This document shows, piece by piece, positions 33,520 to 40,084 of a stretch of 40,084 nucleotides of DNA. The translations under genes and the position numbers were made by a program. This stretch comes from an uncultured Burkholderiales bacterium (GTDB lineage Bacteria; Pseudomonadota; Gammaproteobacteria; Burkholderiales; Burkholderiaceae_C): assembly GCA_903906635.1 (NCBI GenBank), contig CAIVLE010000217.1, forward strand, positions 1-40,084, written 5' to 3'. Within the stretch, counting starts at the first letter, position 1. Every line of letters starts with the position of its first letter. Below the pieces are notes generated by a model, which was given only the letters and a program-made list of their open reading frames with translations, was not told the DNA's origin and did no database searches.

Positions 33520-34266
33520 ATGGAACTTTTGACAGACCCACAAGCCTGGATTGCCTTTGCCACTCTCACTTTGCTGGAGCTGGTGCTGGGCATCGACAAC
33601 ATCATTTTCATTTCCATCTTGGTCGACAAACTGCCGCCCGCCCAGCAAGAGCTGGCGCGGCGCATGGGCCTGTTCATGGCCATGTTCATGCGCATTGGTT
33701 TGTTGCTGGTGCTGTCTTGGATCGTCGGTTTGGTAGAACCCTTGTTCACCCTCATGGGCCAGTCCATCTCAGGGCGCGACATCATTTTGATCCTCGGTGG
33801 CTTGTTCCTGATTTGGAAAAGTACTGGCGAAATTCACCAGGCCTTGGAGGGCGAAGAAGAGGCCCTGAACCAGGGCGTCAAAGCCACCCTGAGCCGAGTG
33901 GTGCTGCAAATCATGATGATTGACTTGGTGTTCTCGCTCGACTCCATCATCACCGCTGTGGGCATGGTGGATGAAGTGGCCATCATGATCGCCGCTGTTG
34001 TGGCGTCGGTCGGCTTGATGATGCTGTTTGCTAGCGCCATAGGCCAGTTTGTGTCGCGCCACCCATCGATCAAAATGCTTGCCCTCACCTTCTTGGTCGT
34101 CGTCGGTGTGGTCTTGGTCGCCGAAGGCTTTGGTCACCATGTGCCCAAGGGCTACATTTACTTTGCCATGGCGTTCTCGCTGATGGTGGAGTTGCTTAAC
34201 ATCAGGTTTCGCAAACGCGCCTCTCACGTGGTGCGCCTACACCCCAACCACATCTCGGGCGAATGA
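33520..34266 (+). CDS. TerC family integral membrane protein
   Basis: A 248-residue protein with about seven membrane helices and the TerC hallmark acidic segments in helices: LLELVLGIDNIIFISI near the start and MIDLVFSLDSIITAVGM in the middle. TerC-family members include manganese exporters and proteins that metallate secreted enzymes or give tellurite resistance; the exact ion is unknown. ATG 33520 follows GGAG by six bases. No yybP-ykoY riboswitch was recognised upstream. The DUF2256 gene starts immediately after its stop. Confidence 0.92.
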   Translation: MELLTDPQAWIAFATLTLLELVLGIDNIIFISILVDKLPPAQQELARRMGLFMAMFMRIGLLLVLSWIVGLVEPLFTLMGQSISGRDIILILGGLFLIWKSTGEIHQALEGEEEALNQGVKATLSRVVLQIMMIDLVFSLDSIITAVGMVDEVAIMIAAVVASVGLMMLFASAIGQFVSRHPSIKMLALTFLVVVGVVLVAEGFGHHVPKGYIYFAMAFSLMVELLNIRFRKRASHVVRLHPNHISGE

Positions 34267-34431
34267 ATGTCTCAAGCTCACAGCTTCAAAGGCAACAAAC
34301 AGTCCTTGCCCAGCAAGCCCTGCGCGGTGTGCCAACGGCCCATGACCTGGCGCAAGGCCTGGGCCAAAAACTGGGAACACGTGCTGTACTGCTCTGAGGC
34401 CTGTCGCGCCCAAAAAAAGACCGCCCCATGA
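34267..34431 (+). CDS. DUF2256 small zinc-ribbon-like protein
   Basis: A 54-residue protein starting MSQAHSFKGNKQSLPSKPCA, with CAVCQRPMTWRKAWAKNWE and YCSEACR. The CxxC...CxxxC pattern and the WRKxWxxxWxxVxYCSxxC core are DUF2256. It starts right at the TerC stop and overlaps the photolyase start by four bases (ATGA), so the three genes are probably translated together. DUF2256 genes are often seen next to this photolyase type; the role is unknown. Confidence 0.88.
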   Translation: MSQAHSFKGNKQSLPSKPCAVCQRPMTWRKAWAKNWEHVLYCSEACRAQKKTAP

Positions 34432-35966
34432 GCACCACTGCGCTGCGCCACTTGGTGATCGTGTTGGGCGACCAGCTCAACCTTGACGCCACCGCTTTGC
34501 ACGACTTCGACCCCAGCTGCGATGCGGTGTGGATGGCCGAGGTCATGCAAGAGTCCACCCACATCCCCTCGTCCAAGCAACGCACCACCGTCTTCTTGAG
34601 CGCCATGCGCCACTTTGCGCACACCCTGCGTGCCCAAGGCTGGCCCCTGCACTACACCCAACTGGATGCGTCTGGCCCTGCCAGCACTTTGGCCGAAGTT
34701 TTGAGTCGCGCCATTGAACAACTGCGCCCCCAAGCCCTGGTGCTCACCGCCCCAGGCGACTGGCGCGTGCTGCAAGACCTGCGCGCCGTGGCACGCGCGC
34801 ATGCGCTGCCCTTGCAACTGCGTGACGACCTGCACTTTTTCAGCACCGTTCGTGAATTTGCCGAACACGCCAAAGGTCGCAAACAACTGCGGCTTGAATA
34901 TTGGTACCGCGCCCTGCGCCAAAAAACCGGCATCTTGATGGCCGACGGCCAACCCGTGGGCGGGCAATGGAACTTCGATGCAGACAACCGCGCCTCATTT
35001 GGCAAACAAGGTCCCCCCCCCATCCCCGCGCCCCAGCGCTTTGCACCAGACACCATCACCCAAGACGTGATGGACCTGGTCAACACCCAACTCGCACATC
35101 ACCCGGGTCAGCTGAGCAGCTTTGGCTGGCCCGTCACCCGTGAGGATGCGCTGCTGGCCCTGCAAGGCTTCATCACGCAACGCCTGGCGCTATTTGGACA
35201 ATACCAAGACGCCATGTGGGAGGGCGAGGTGTGGCTTTACCACTCGCACCTCGCGTGCGCTCTTAACCTCAAGCTGCTCAACCCACGCGAAGTGGTGCAA
35301 GCAGCCGTTGACGCCTACACACAAGGCTTGGCTCCTTTGCCGGCAGTCGAAGGATTTGTTCGCCAAATCTTGGGATGGCGCGAATACGTGCGCGGCATTT
35401 ACTGGACGCACATGCCTGAGTACCTAGAGCGCAACACGCTCAACGCACAGGCCGAGCTGCCCGCGTTTTACTGGACGGGCGACACGGACATGGCCTGCCT
35501 GCGTGACGCCATTGGGCAGACCTTGCAACACGGCTACGCCCACCACATCCAGCGGCTCATGGTGACCGGCCTGTACGCCTTGCTGCTGGGCGTCAAACCC
35601 CAAGCCGTGCACGCCTGGTACTTGGGTGTGTATGTGGACGCCGTGGAATGGGTGGAGCTGCCTAACACCTTGGGCATGAGCCAGTTCGCCGACGATGGCC
35701 TCATGGCCAGCAAGCCCTACGCGGCCAGTGGCAAATACATCCAGCGCATGAGCAACCACTGCCAAGGTTGCCGCTACGACCCCGCGCAGTCCACCGGCGA
35801 ACTCGCCTGCCCCATCACCACCTTGTACTGGGACTTCTTAATGCGCCACGCAGACACCCTGGCTAAGAACCCACGCATGGTGATGCAAGTCAACAACCTC
35901 AAGCGACTGACCACAGAGCAGCGCGAGGCTATTGCGGCGCAAGCGTTGGTGCATAAAACGCTTTGA
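34428..35966 (+). CDS. Iron-sulphur bacterial cryptochrome/photolyase (FeS-BCP family)
   Basis: A 512-residue flavoprotein with an N-terminal Rossmann domain (LVIVLGDQLNLDATAL) and a helical FAD domain (GWREYVRGIYWTHMP, then WYLGVYVDAVEWVELPNTLGM). Four cysteines (Cys357, Cys445, Cys448, Cys461) match the [4Fe-4S] ligands of the Agrobacterium (6-4) photolyase PhrB as I recall them (350, 438, 441, 454), each offset by seven. Likely light-driven repair of (6-4) photoproducts, although a photoreceptor role is possible. Translationally coupled to DUF2256. Confidence 0.92.
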   Translation: MSTTALRHLVIVLGDQLNLDATALHDFDPSCDAVWMAEVMQESTHIPSSKQRTTVFLSAMRHFAHTLRAQGWPLHYTQLDASGPASTLAEVLSRAIEQLRPQALVLTAPGDWRVLQDLRAVARAHALPLQLRDDLHFFSTVREFAEHAKGRKQLRLEYWYRALRQKTGILMADGQPVGGQWNFDADNRASFGKQGPPPIPAPQRFAPDTITQDVMDLVNTQLAHHPGQLSSFGWPVTREDALLALQGFITQRLALFGQYQDAMWEGEVWLYHSHLACALNLKLLNPREVVQAAVDAYTQGLAPLPAVEGFVRQILGWREYVRGIYWTHMPEYLERNTLNAQAELPAFYWTGDTDMACLRDAIGQTLQHGYAHHIQRLMVTGLYALLLGVKPQAVHAWYLGVYVDAVEWVELPNTLGMSQFADDGLMASKPYAASGKYIQRMSNHCQGCRYDPAQSTGELACPITTLYWDFLMRHADTLAKNPRMVMQVNNLKRLTTEQREAIAAQALVHKTL

Positions 35967-36200
35967 TTGACTTTTGCGGAAAAGCACGTCGCAATACACT
36001 CAATCAAGCACTCAACACCACGTCCATCACTCAAGCCATCTTCGCTCGCAACACCGTCAGCGATGTGATCGGATCGTGCGTGACCAAACAGCGTCAACTT
36101 GGGGCGAAGGGCGTCAAAGAAGTACGATTGACACGAACCAGACAGCTAACGACGGCATAGCGGTCTCCCTCTAGTCAAAGTTTCAATCTGATCAGTTCGA
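35967..36200. other. Intergenic stretch without a recognisable gene
   Basis: First half of a 482-base spacer. Short frames exist on both strands but none has a binding site or recognised motif. A TTGACA hexamer occurs near 36128 without a matching -10. Confidence 0.4.
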
Positions 36201-36258
36201 CACCACGCGACCCGAAGGATCGGATGTTTCCATAGTTTTGAGCACTGGTCGCGTGGTG
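36201..36258. repeat. Perfect 12-bp inverted repeat (large hairpin)
   Basis: CACCACGCGACC (36201-36212) and GGTCGCGTGGTG (36247-36258) enclose 34 bases. The GC-rich stem could form in RNA or act as a paired protein site. No T-run follows, so it is not a simple terminator. Confidence 0.7.
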
Positions 36259-36261
36259 ACA

Positions 36262-36309
36262 AGCAGCTGAATGTCGCAGCAGTTGAATGTCGCAGCAGCT
36301 GAATGTCGC
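36262..36309. repeat. Three 16-bp tandem repeats
   Basis: AGCAGCTGAATGTCGC at 36262, 36278 (one base different) and 36294. AAGCAGCT at the left edge and AGCTGCTT at 36314-36321 add an inverted pair. They lie about 140 bases before the hydratase start, within its likely leader or promoter. Confidence 0.7.
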
Positions 36310-36448
36310 CTTAAGCTGCTTACCAGCTGTCAAACTTAGCCGACTCAGCAATCCAATTGGGTCAGTAACGCCCTCTCACAACACAAACCGTTACAAGGCA
36401 CTCCCACACACACACATAAACTCCCCGCCAACAAAAACAGGAGCCCCC

Positions 36449-37240
36449 GTGGACACTACCTCAACAAAAGAAGCCAACGAACTGCTCGTGCAACATTGGA
36501 AAGAAGGCACCACCTTGGCGGCCTTACCCCCTGCACGACGCCCCAACAGCAGAGAGGCCGGTTATGCCATACAAGCCCATCTCGAAGCCCTCAGCCCACA
36601 CCCCTTGTTTGGTTGGAAGATCGCCGCCACCAGCACAGCCGGTCAACAACACATTGGCATCGACGGGCCCATTGCAGGCCGCCTGCTGGCCGAGATGGTT
36701 TACGCAGATGGCGACACACTGCCCTTTGGCGCTAACCGCATGCGCGTGGCAGAGGCCGAGTTTGCTTTTCGCATGGCGCGCGATTTGCCGCCGCGTGCAA
36801 CACCCTATGCCCTGCACGAAGTGCTCGATGCCGTGTCCGCCTTGTACCTCGCCATCGAGGTGCCCGACGCTCGCTATGCAGACTTCGCCAAGGTGGGTGC
36901 TGCACAACTGATTGCCGACAACGCCTGCGGCCACCAATTTGTGCTCGGACCCCAAGCGCCAGACCTGTGGCGACAAATCGACTTGGCGTCACACCGCGTG
37001 GTCGGCCAAGTGGGTGAGCGGCTTGAGCGAGAAGGCATCGGTGCCAACGTGCTGGGCGACCCGCGCATTGCACTCACCTGGCTCGCCAACGAACTGTCCG
37101 CACTGGGCATCACCTTGGCAGCAGGACAAACCGTGACCACCGGCACATGTCTGGTCCCACTCGAGTTCGAACCGCAAGATACGGTGTCGATGGATTTTGG
37201 GGTGCTGGGCCAGGTGAGTTGCAGCTTCAGCGCGGCGTGA
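36449..37240 (+). CDS. 2-keto-4-pentenoate hydratase family protein (MhpD-like)
   Basis: A 263-residue member of the hydratase/decarboxylase family that adds water to 2-hydroxypenta-2,4-dienoate or decarboxylates oxalocrotonate in meta-cleavage pathways. Shown by GWKIAATSTAGQQHIGIDGP, the metal-binding RVAEAEFAFRMARDLPP and AIEVPDARYADF. The start is GTG at 36449 with AGGAG five bases upstream; a longer frame from 36287 would run through the tandem repeats and is rejected. It could supply a step after the dioxygenase at 6141, but is far from it. Confidence 0.86.
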   Translation: MDTTSTKEANELLVQHWKEGTTLAALPPARRPNSREAGYAIQAHLEALSPHPLFGWKIAATSTAGQQHIGIDGPIAGRLLAEMVYADGDTLPFGANRMRVAEAEFAFRMARDLPPRATPYALHEVLDAVSALYLAIEVPDARYADFAKVGAAQLIADNACGHQFVLGPQAPDLWRQIDLASHRVVGQVGERLEREGIGANVLGDPRIALTWLANELSALGITLAAGQTVTTGTCLVPLEFEPQDTVSMDFGVLGQVSCSFSAA

Positions 37241-37298
37241 AGCCCACAGAGTGTTTTGAGTGGCTCCCCTTACACAGAATTTGCAATACCCTCAACGC

Positions 37299-37496
37299 AT
37301 GAAAACAGCCGCACTCCCCCCCATCCGTGTGACCCCTGACTTTCGGCTCGAATTCGAAGGTGTTCTGGATCAAGGTGAGTCGTTGCCGCAATTCGTCGAG
37401 AACGCGGTCTGCACCACGGTATCCCAGCGCAAGACGCAGGCCGAGTTTGTGAGGCGCGGCATGGCCGCCATCCAAGCAACCCAGCGCAGCGGATGA
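37299..37496 (+). CDS. Putative antitoxin, YlcI/YnfO-ParD-like
   Basis: A 65-residue protein (MKTAALPPIRVTPDFRLEFE) with the strand-helix-helix shape of small ribbon-helix-helix proteins, then SLPQFVENAVCTTVSQRKTQ. It overlaps the RelE/ParE-type gene by four bases, the classical antitoxin-first order. Start at 37299; an earlier ATG at 37260 is less likely. Confidence 0.78.
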   Translation: MKTAALPPIRVTPDFRLEFEGVLDQGESLPQFVENAVCTTVSQRKTQAEFVRRGMAAIQATQRSG

Positions 37497-37810
37497 CTTA
37501 CCAAGTTTTGTTCAGCAAAGCGGCAGCAGAAAATTTAGAGCAACTGTTTGACTTCGCGCTGCACCGTGAATTGGACAGTACAACGGGCGAGCTCAAGATT
37601 GCAGAAAAAGCGGTGCGAGCCATCAAAAACGGTATTGCATTTTTGACCCCCTCTGCATTTGCCTGTCGCAAGGTAGGCGCCAGTGCTTGTGTTGATGAAC
37701 TGATCACACCGTTCGTCCACATAGGCTATGTCGCGCTGTTCGAGGTTGTCGACAACAGCACCGTCATCATCGGCGGCATTCGCCACCAACGCGAAGCCGA
37801 TTACCACTGA
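37493..37810 (+). CDS. RelE/ParE family toxin
   Basis: A 105-residue protein with the ParE fold pattern: YQVLFSKAAAENLEQLFDF at the start, a helical middle (ELKIAEKAVRAIKNGIAFL) and final strands GYVALFEVVDNSTVIIGGIRHQREADYH. Members block gyrase (ParE) or cleave mRNA (RelE); the target here is unknown. Start ATG overlaps the antitoxin stop. Confidence 0.85.
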   Translation: MTYQVLFSKAAAENLEQLFDFALHRELDSTTGELKIAEKAVRAIKNGIAFLTPSAFACRKVGASACVDELITPFVHIGYVALFEVVDNSTVIIGGIRHQREADYH

Positions 37811-37834
37811 ACTTGTTGAAGTCAGCAGCCCCGC

Positions 37835-38689
37835 TCACTCGTAACGTTTGCCCTGCGCCAGCAACTCAGGCGTGCCAATCACCGCGTTCAGCCCATCAAA
37901 GTCGAGCATCTGGTGTTGCCACGGCAAGGTGGTTTGGTGTTGGTGCAAGCTGGCGTAATAGCCTTGCAGGGTGTGCGCCACCGCGCGTGCAGTGCCGCCC
38001 GGAAAAATCACAATCTTGTAGCCGCGTTGTCCCAACACATCGGCGCTTTGTACCGGGGTTTTGCCCCCCTCCACCATGTTGGCGAGCATGGGCACGCGCT
38101 GTGCGAATTGCTGGCACGCAGCATTCATTTGCTCGGGGCTGCGCACAGCTTCGATGAACAAGGCGTCCACGCCGCACGCCAAGTAACGCTCAGCGCGTTC
38201 CAGCGCGGCGTCAAAACCTTCCACGGCCAGCGCATCGGTACGTGCCAAGATCAAGGTGTCAGATGAATGGCGCGCATCGAGCGCGGCGCGCAACTTACCC
38301 TCCATCTCGGCCACAGGCACCACGCCTTTGCCATCCAAATGGCCGCAGCGCTTGGGGAAGGTTTGGTCTTCCAATTGAATCATCGCCGCGCCCGCACGCT
38401 CAAACTCGCGCACGGTGCGCTGCGTGTTCAAGGCGTTGCCAAAGCCCGTGTCCGCGTCCACGATCACGGGCACGCGCACGCGATCGGTGATGTGCGCCAA
38501 GGTGTGAGCCACCTCACTGGCCGTGGTCAAGCCAATGTCAGAGCGCCCGAGCAGGGTGTACGCCACCGATGCGCCAGACAGGTAAAGCGCTTCAAAGCCC
38601 GCTTGCTCGGCAATCAAGGCGCTGAAGGCGTCGTACACACCGGGGGCCAGCAACACCTCAGGCTGGTTCAAACGTTGTTTCAAATTCAT
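37835..38689 (-). CDS. Isocitrate lyase/PEP mutase superfamily enzyme
   Basis: A 284-residue TIM-barrel enzyme. Superfamily motifs: APGVYDAFSALIAEQAGF, YLSGASVAYTLLGRSDIG, metal-binding VDADTGFGN, and FPKRCGHLDGK (the KRCGH loop with catalytic Cys of lyases). It breaks C-C or C-P bonds of 2-hydroxy-dicarboxylates or oxaloacetate-like substrates; methylisocitrate lyase, oxaloacetate decarboxylase and CPEP mutase are all possible. AGGGAGA precedes the ATG, 12 bases behind the flavoprotein gene, so the two form an operon. Confidence 0.88.
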   Translation of the reverse strand: MNLKQRLNQPEVLLAPGVYDAFSALIAEQAGFEALYLSGASVAYTLLGRSDIGLTTASEVAHTLAHITDRVRVPVIVDADTGFGNALNTQRTVREFERAGAAMIQLEDQTFPKRCGHLDGKGVVPVAEMEGKLRAALDARHSSDTLILARTDALAVEGFDAALERAERYLACGVDALFIEAVRSPEQMNAACQQFAQRVPMLANMVEGGKTPVQSADVLGQRGYKIVIFPGGTARAVAHTLQGYYASLHQHQTTLPWQHQMLDFDGLNAVIGTPELLAQGKRYE

Positions 38690-38701
38690 GGAGCGTCTCC
38701 C

Positions 38702-40084
38702 TCAAGCTTGGGTGTGTGGGTGTGTGGGTGGGTCTGTGTGTGTGTGGGTGGATGTAGCGGTATGCGCCGCAATAAAACCGCCCGCAATGGCGCTGAGCAG
38801 CCCATTGCCCGACAAATAGCCCCACACCGCATCGCCCGAGACACCGCGCGCGGCACCCCCTGCGGCCAGCAGGTTGGGCAGGGCGCTGCCGTCGGGGCGC
38901 AGCACTTGGCATTGGGCATTGATATCCAGTCCGCCTTGGGTGTGGAACAAAGCCCCCGTCACGCGAATGGCATGAAATGGCGCTTCTAAGCTGCGCTTGA
39001 AGTGGCGGCCTGTGAGGGGGTCTTGGCCCTCGCGCACGGCGTCCAAGGTTTGACGCAAAGTCTCTGGCGAGCAACCGATGTGTTGTGCCAGCGCCGCCAC
39101 ATCGGCCAAGGTGTGCACTGCACCGCTTGCTTGTGCCTCACAAAAGTCAGGGAACTCTTGGGCAAAGGCGAGCAAGTGGTCGTCAAACACGTTCCATGCG
39201 CTGCCACCCGGTTGCGCCAGCACATGCACCGCCGCCTCAGAGTAGCCCTGGGTTTCGTCATGAAAGCGTGCGCCTAGAGCGTTGATTTGCACACCGCCTT
39301 GCATCATCAAGGCCCACGAAATCAACGCGCCCTGCGGCACGGCCCACGAGCCGTGGCCTTGGTAGCCGCCCAGGTCGGCCAGTTGCGCGCCCAGTTGTTG
39401 ACCCCAGGCGATGGCACTGCCGTCGTTGCCCATGTGACCGGCGTACAGCGCATCACGCATCTCGGGCAGAAAGCGGCTCACCCACTCGGCATTGCCACCA
39501 AAGCCGTTGCACGCCAGCAGCACACTGTCGCAGCTGAGTTGCTCCAGATGACCATCGGGGCGCACAAACCCCAGACCCAGCACTTGGTCTGCCTGGTTCA
39601 CGTACAGCGTACTCACCTGTGCTTGCGTGAGCACCACCACGCCCGCTGCTTCGGCGGCATTGTGCAAACGCATCATCAAACCGGCACCGGTTTTTTCGGG
39701 CACCGCATGCATGCGGTGCACGCTGTGGCCGGGGTACAAAAACGTCTCGAGCACCTGCCACGGCACACCGTGGTGCTGTGCCAAGGCGTCCATGGCGGGA
39801 CCAATGGCGCGGCTGTAGGCGTCCACCAGCACCTGCGACGCACGCCCGTGGGCTTTGGCTTGAATGTCTTGGCCCAACAGCGCTGGCGAATCGTTGATCC
39901 CTTGGGCCTTTTGAGCCTGGGTGGCCGCTGCGGGGACAAAGCCCGAAGACAACGCGGTGGACCCCGTGGGCAAGGCATCACGCTCCAGCACCACGCAGTC
40001 CACGCCCAGTTGGCTCAGGGTCAGCGCAGCGGTGAGGCCACAGGCCCCTGCGCCCACAATGGCCACGACCGTGTGCACCGGCGC
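38702..40084 (-). CDS. FAD-dependent dehydrogenase, fumarate reductase/ketosteroid type (5' end may lie outside)
   Basis: At least 458 residues. An N-terminal FAD motif VVAIVGAGACGLTAALTLS, STALSSGFVPAAATQAQ, and a C-terminal GGLDINAQCQVL then LLAAGGAARGVSGDAVWGY are typical of FAD_binding_2 flavoproteins (fumarate reductase, tricarballylate and 3-ketosteroid dehydrogenases). A GTG at 40078 could be the start, but the frame stays open to the window edge. The C-terminal 20 residues (THTHTDPPTHPHTQA) come from a GT-rich simple repeat. Cotranscribed with the lyase-type gene; substrate unknown, probably a carboxylate. Confidence 0.86.
   Translation of the reverse strand, partial: APVHTVVAIVGAGACGLTAALTLSQLGVDCVVLERDALPTGSTALSSGFVPAAATQAQKAQGINDSPALLGQDIQAKAHGRASQVLVDAYSRAIGPAMDALAQHHGVPWQVLETFLYPGHSVHRMHAVPEKTGAGLMMRLHNAAEAAGVVVLTQAQVSTLYVNQADQVLGLGFVRPDGHLEQLSCDSVLLACNGFGGNAEWVSRFLPEMRDALYAGHMGNDGSAIAWGQQLGAQLADLGGYQGHGSWAVPQGALISWALMMQGGVQINALGARFHDETQGYSEAAVHVLAQPGGSAWNVFDDHLLAFAQEFPDFCEAQASGAVHTLADVAALAQHIGCSPETLRQTLDAVREGQDPLTGRHFKRSLEAPFHAIRVTGALFHTQGGLDINAQCQVLRPDGSALPNLLAAGGAARGVSGDAVWGYLSGNGLLSAIAGGFIAAHTATSTHTHTDPPTHPHTQA
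38711..38751. repeat. GT-rich microsatellite at the flavoprotein C-terminus
   Basis: A run of GT and GGGT units inside the end of the coding frame. Length changes would alter or extend the C-terminus and could affect the downstream lyase-type gene. Confidence 0.7.

Noticed and set aside
33769-34227. His-rich reverse frame opposite terC
   Set aside because: Antisense of a membrane protein; His/Gln composition is an artefact of the opposite-strand codons.
36287-36448. Upstream extension of the hydratase frame
   Set aside because: Runs through tandem repeats and has no family similarity; the GTG at 36449 has a good ribosome binding site.

Overview
The window looks like a chromosomal segment of a betaproteobacterium, most likely Burkholderiales and perhaps Comamonadaceae. 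This rests on the moderately GC-rich, mostly densely packed genes, a dusB-fis-purH run, a Bug-type solute receptor, a DUF6172 gene and a Liv-type transporter beside ring-cleavage genes. No rRNA is present, so the genus cannot be fixed.

Positions 1-8743: the 3' part of hemL overlaps a small exported beta-barrel gene. A forward operon follows: a periplasmic binding protein, a LivH permease, a fused LivM-LivG protein and LivF, then a two-domain VOC (extradiol) dioxygenase and a Tat-type ACMSD-like amidohydrolase. It looks like an uptake-plus-breakdown module for an aromatic-type compound. A DUF6172 gene closes the block.

Positions 8824-18263: reverse-strand genes are a RhlE-type helicase, a decayed CopG/BrnA-like antitoxin remnant, dusB-fis-purH, ychF and a MOSC protein. 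Forward genes are a YqaA-like membrane protein, a UbiH-type hydroxylase, a DsbC-like isomerase and a DUF3429 protein.

Positions 18280-26251: an M61 peptidase converges on a translationally coupled paaG-paaI-paaK operon (phenylacetate breakdown). That operon is divergent from an enoyl-CoA hydratase and a Bug receptor gene, and a TetR-type palindrome lies between them. Next come a four-helix membrane protein divergent from a winged-helix regulator, a small putative lipoprotein and tRNA-Met(CAT) with a strong terminator.

Positions 26252-33500 are an accessory region next to the tRNA gene: an integrase N-terminal remnant, a truncated serine recombinase, a DUF4258/HTH pair resembling a toxin-antitoxin module, a YkgJ-type cysteine-cluster protein, a broken IS21 element with 23-bp end repeats, and a Fic enzyme with an AbiEi-like N-terminal half. 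Five direct repeats at exactly 23-bp spacing sit in front of the Fic gene. They are followed by an XRE regulator with its own operator, an AGTTCCTTA repeat array and an AlpA-like small operon. The Fic/repeat/XRE unit is the best candidate for an undescribed system.

Positions 33520-40084 return to core-like genes: a TerC membrane protein, a 54-residue DUF2256 gene coupled to an iron-sulphur (FeS-BCP) photolyase, a structured 480-bp intergenic region, a 2-keto-4-pentenoate hydratase-family enzyme, a YlcI/ParE-type toxin-antitoxin pair, and a reverse operon of a flavoprotein dehydrogenase (cut by the window edge) with an isocitrate-lyase-superfamily enzyme.
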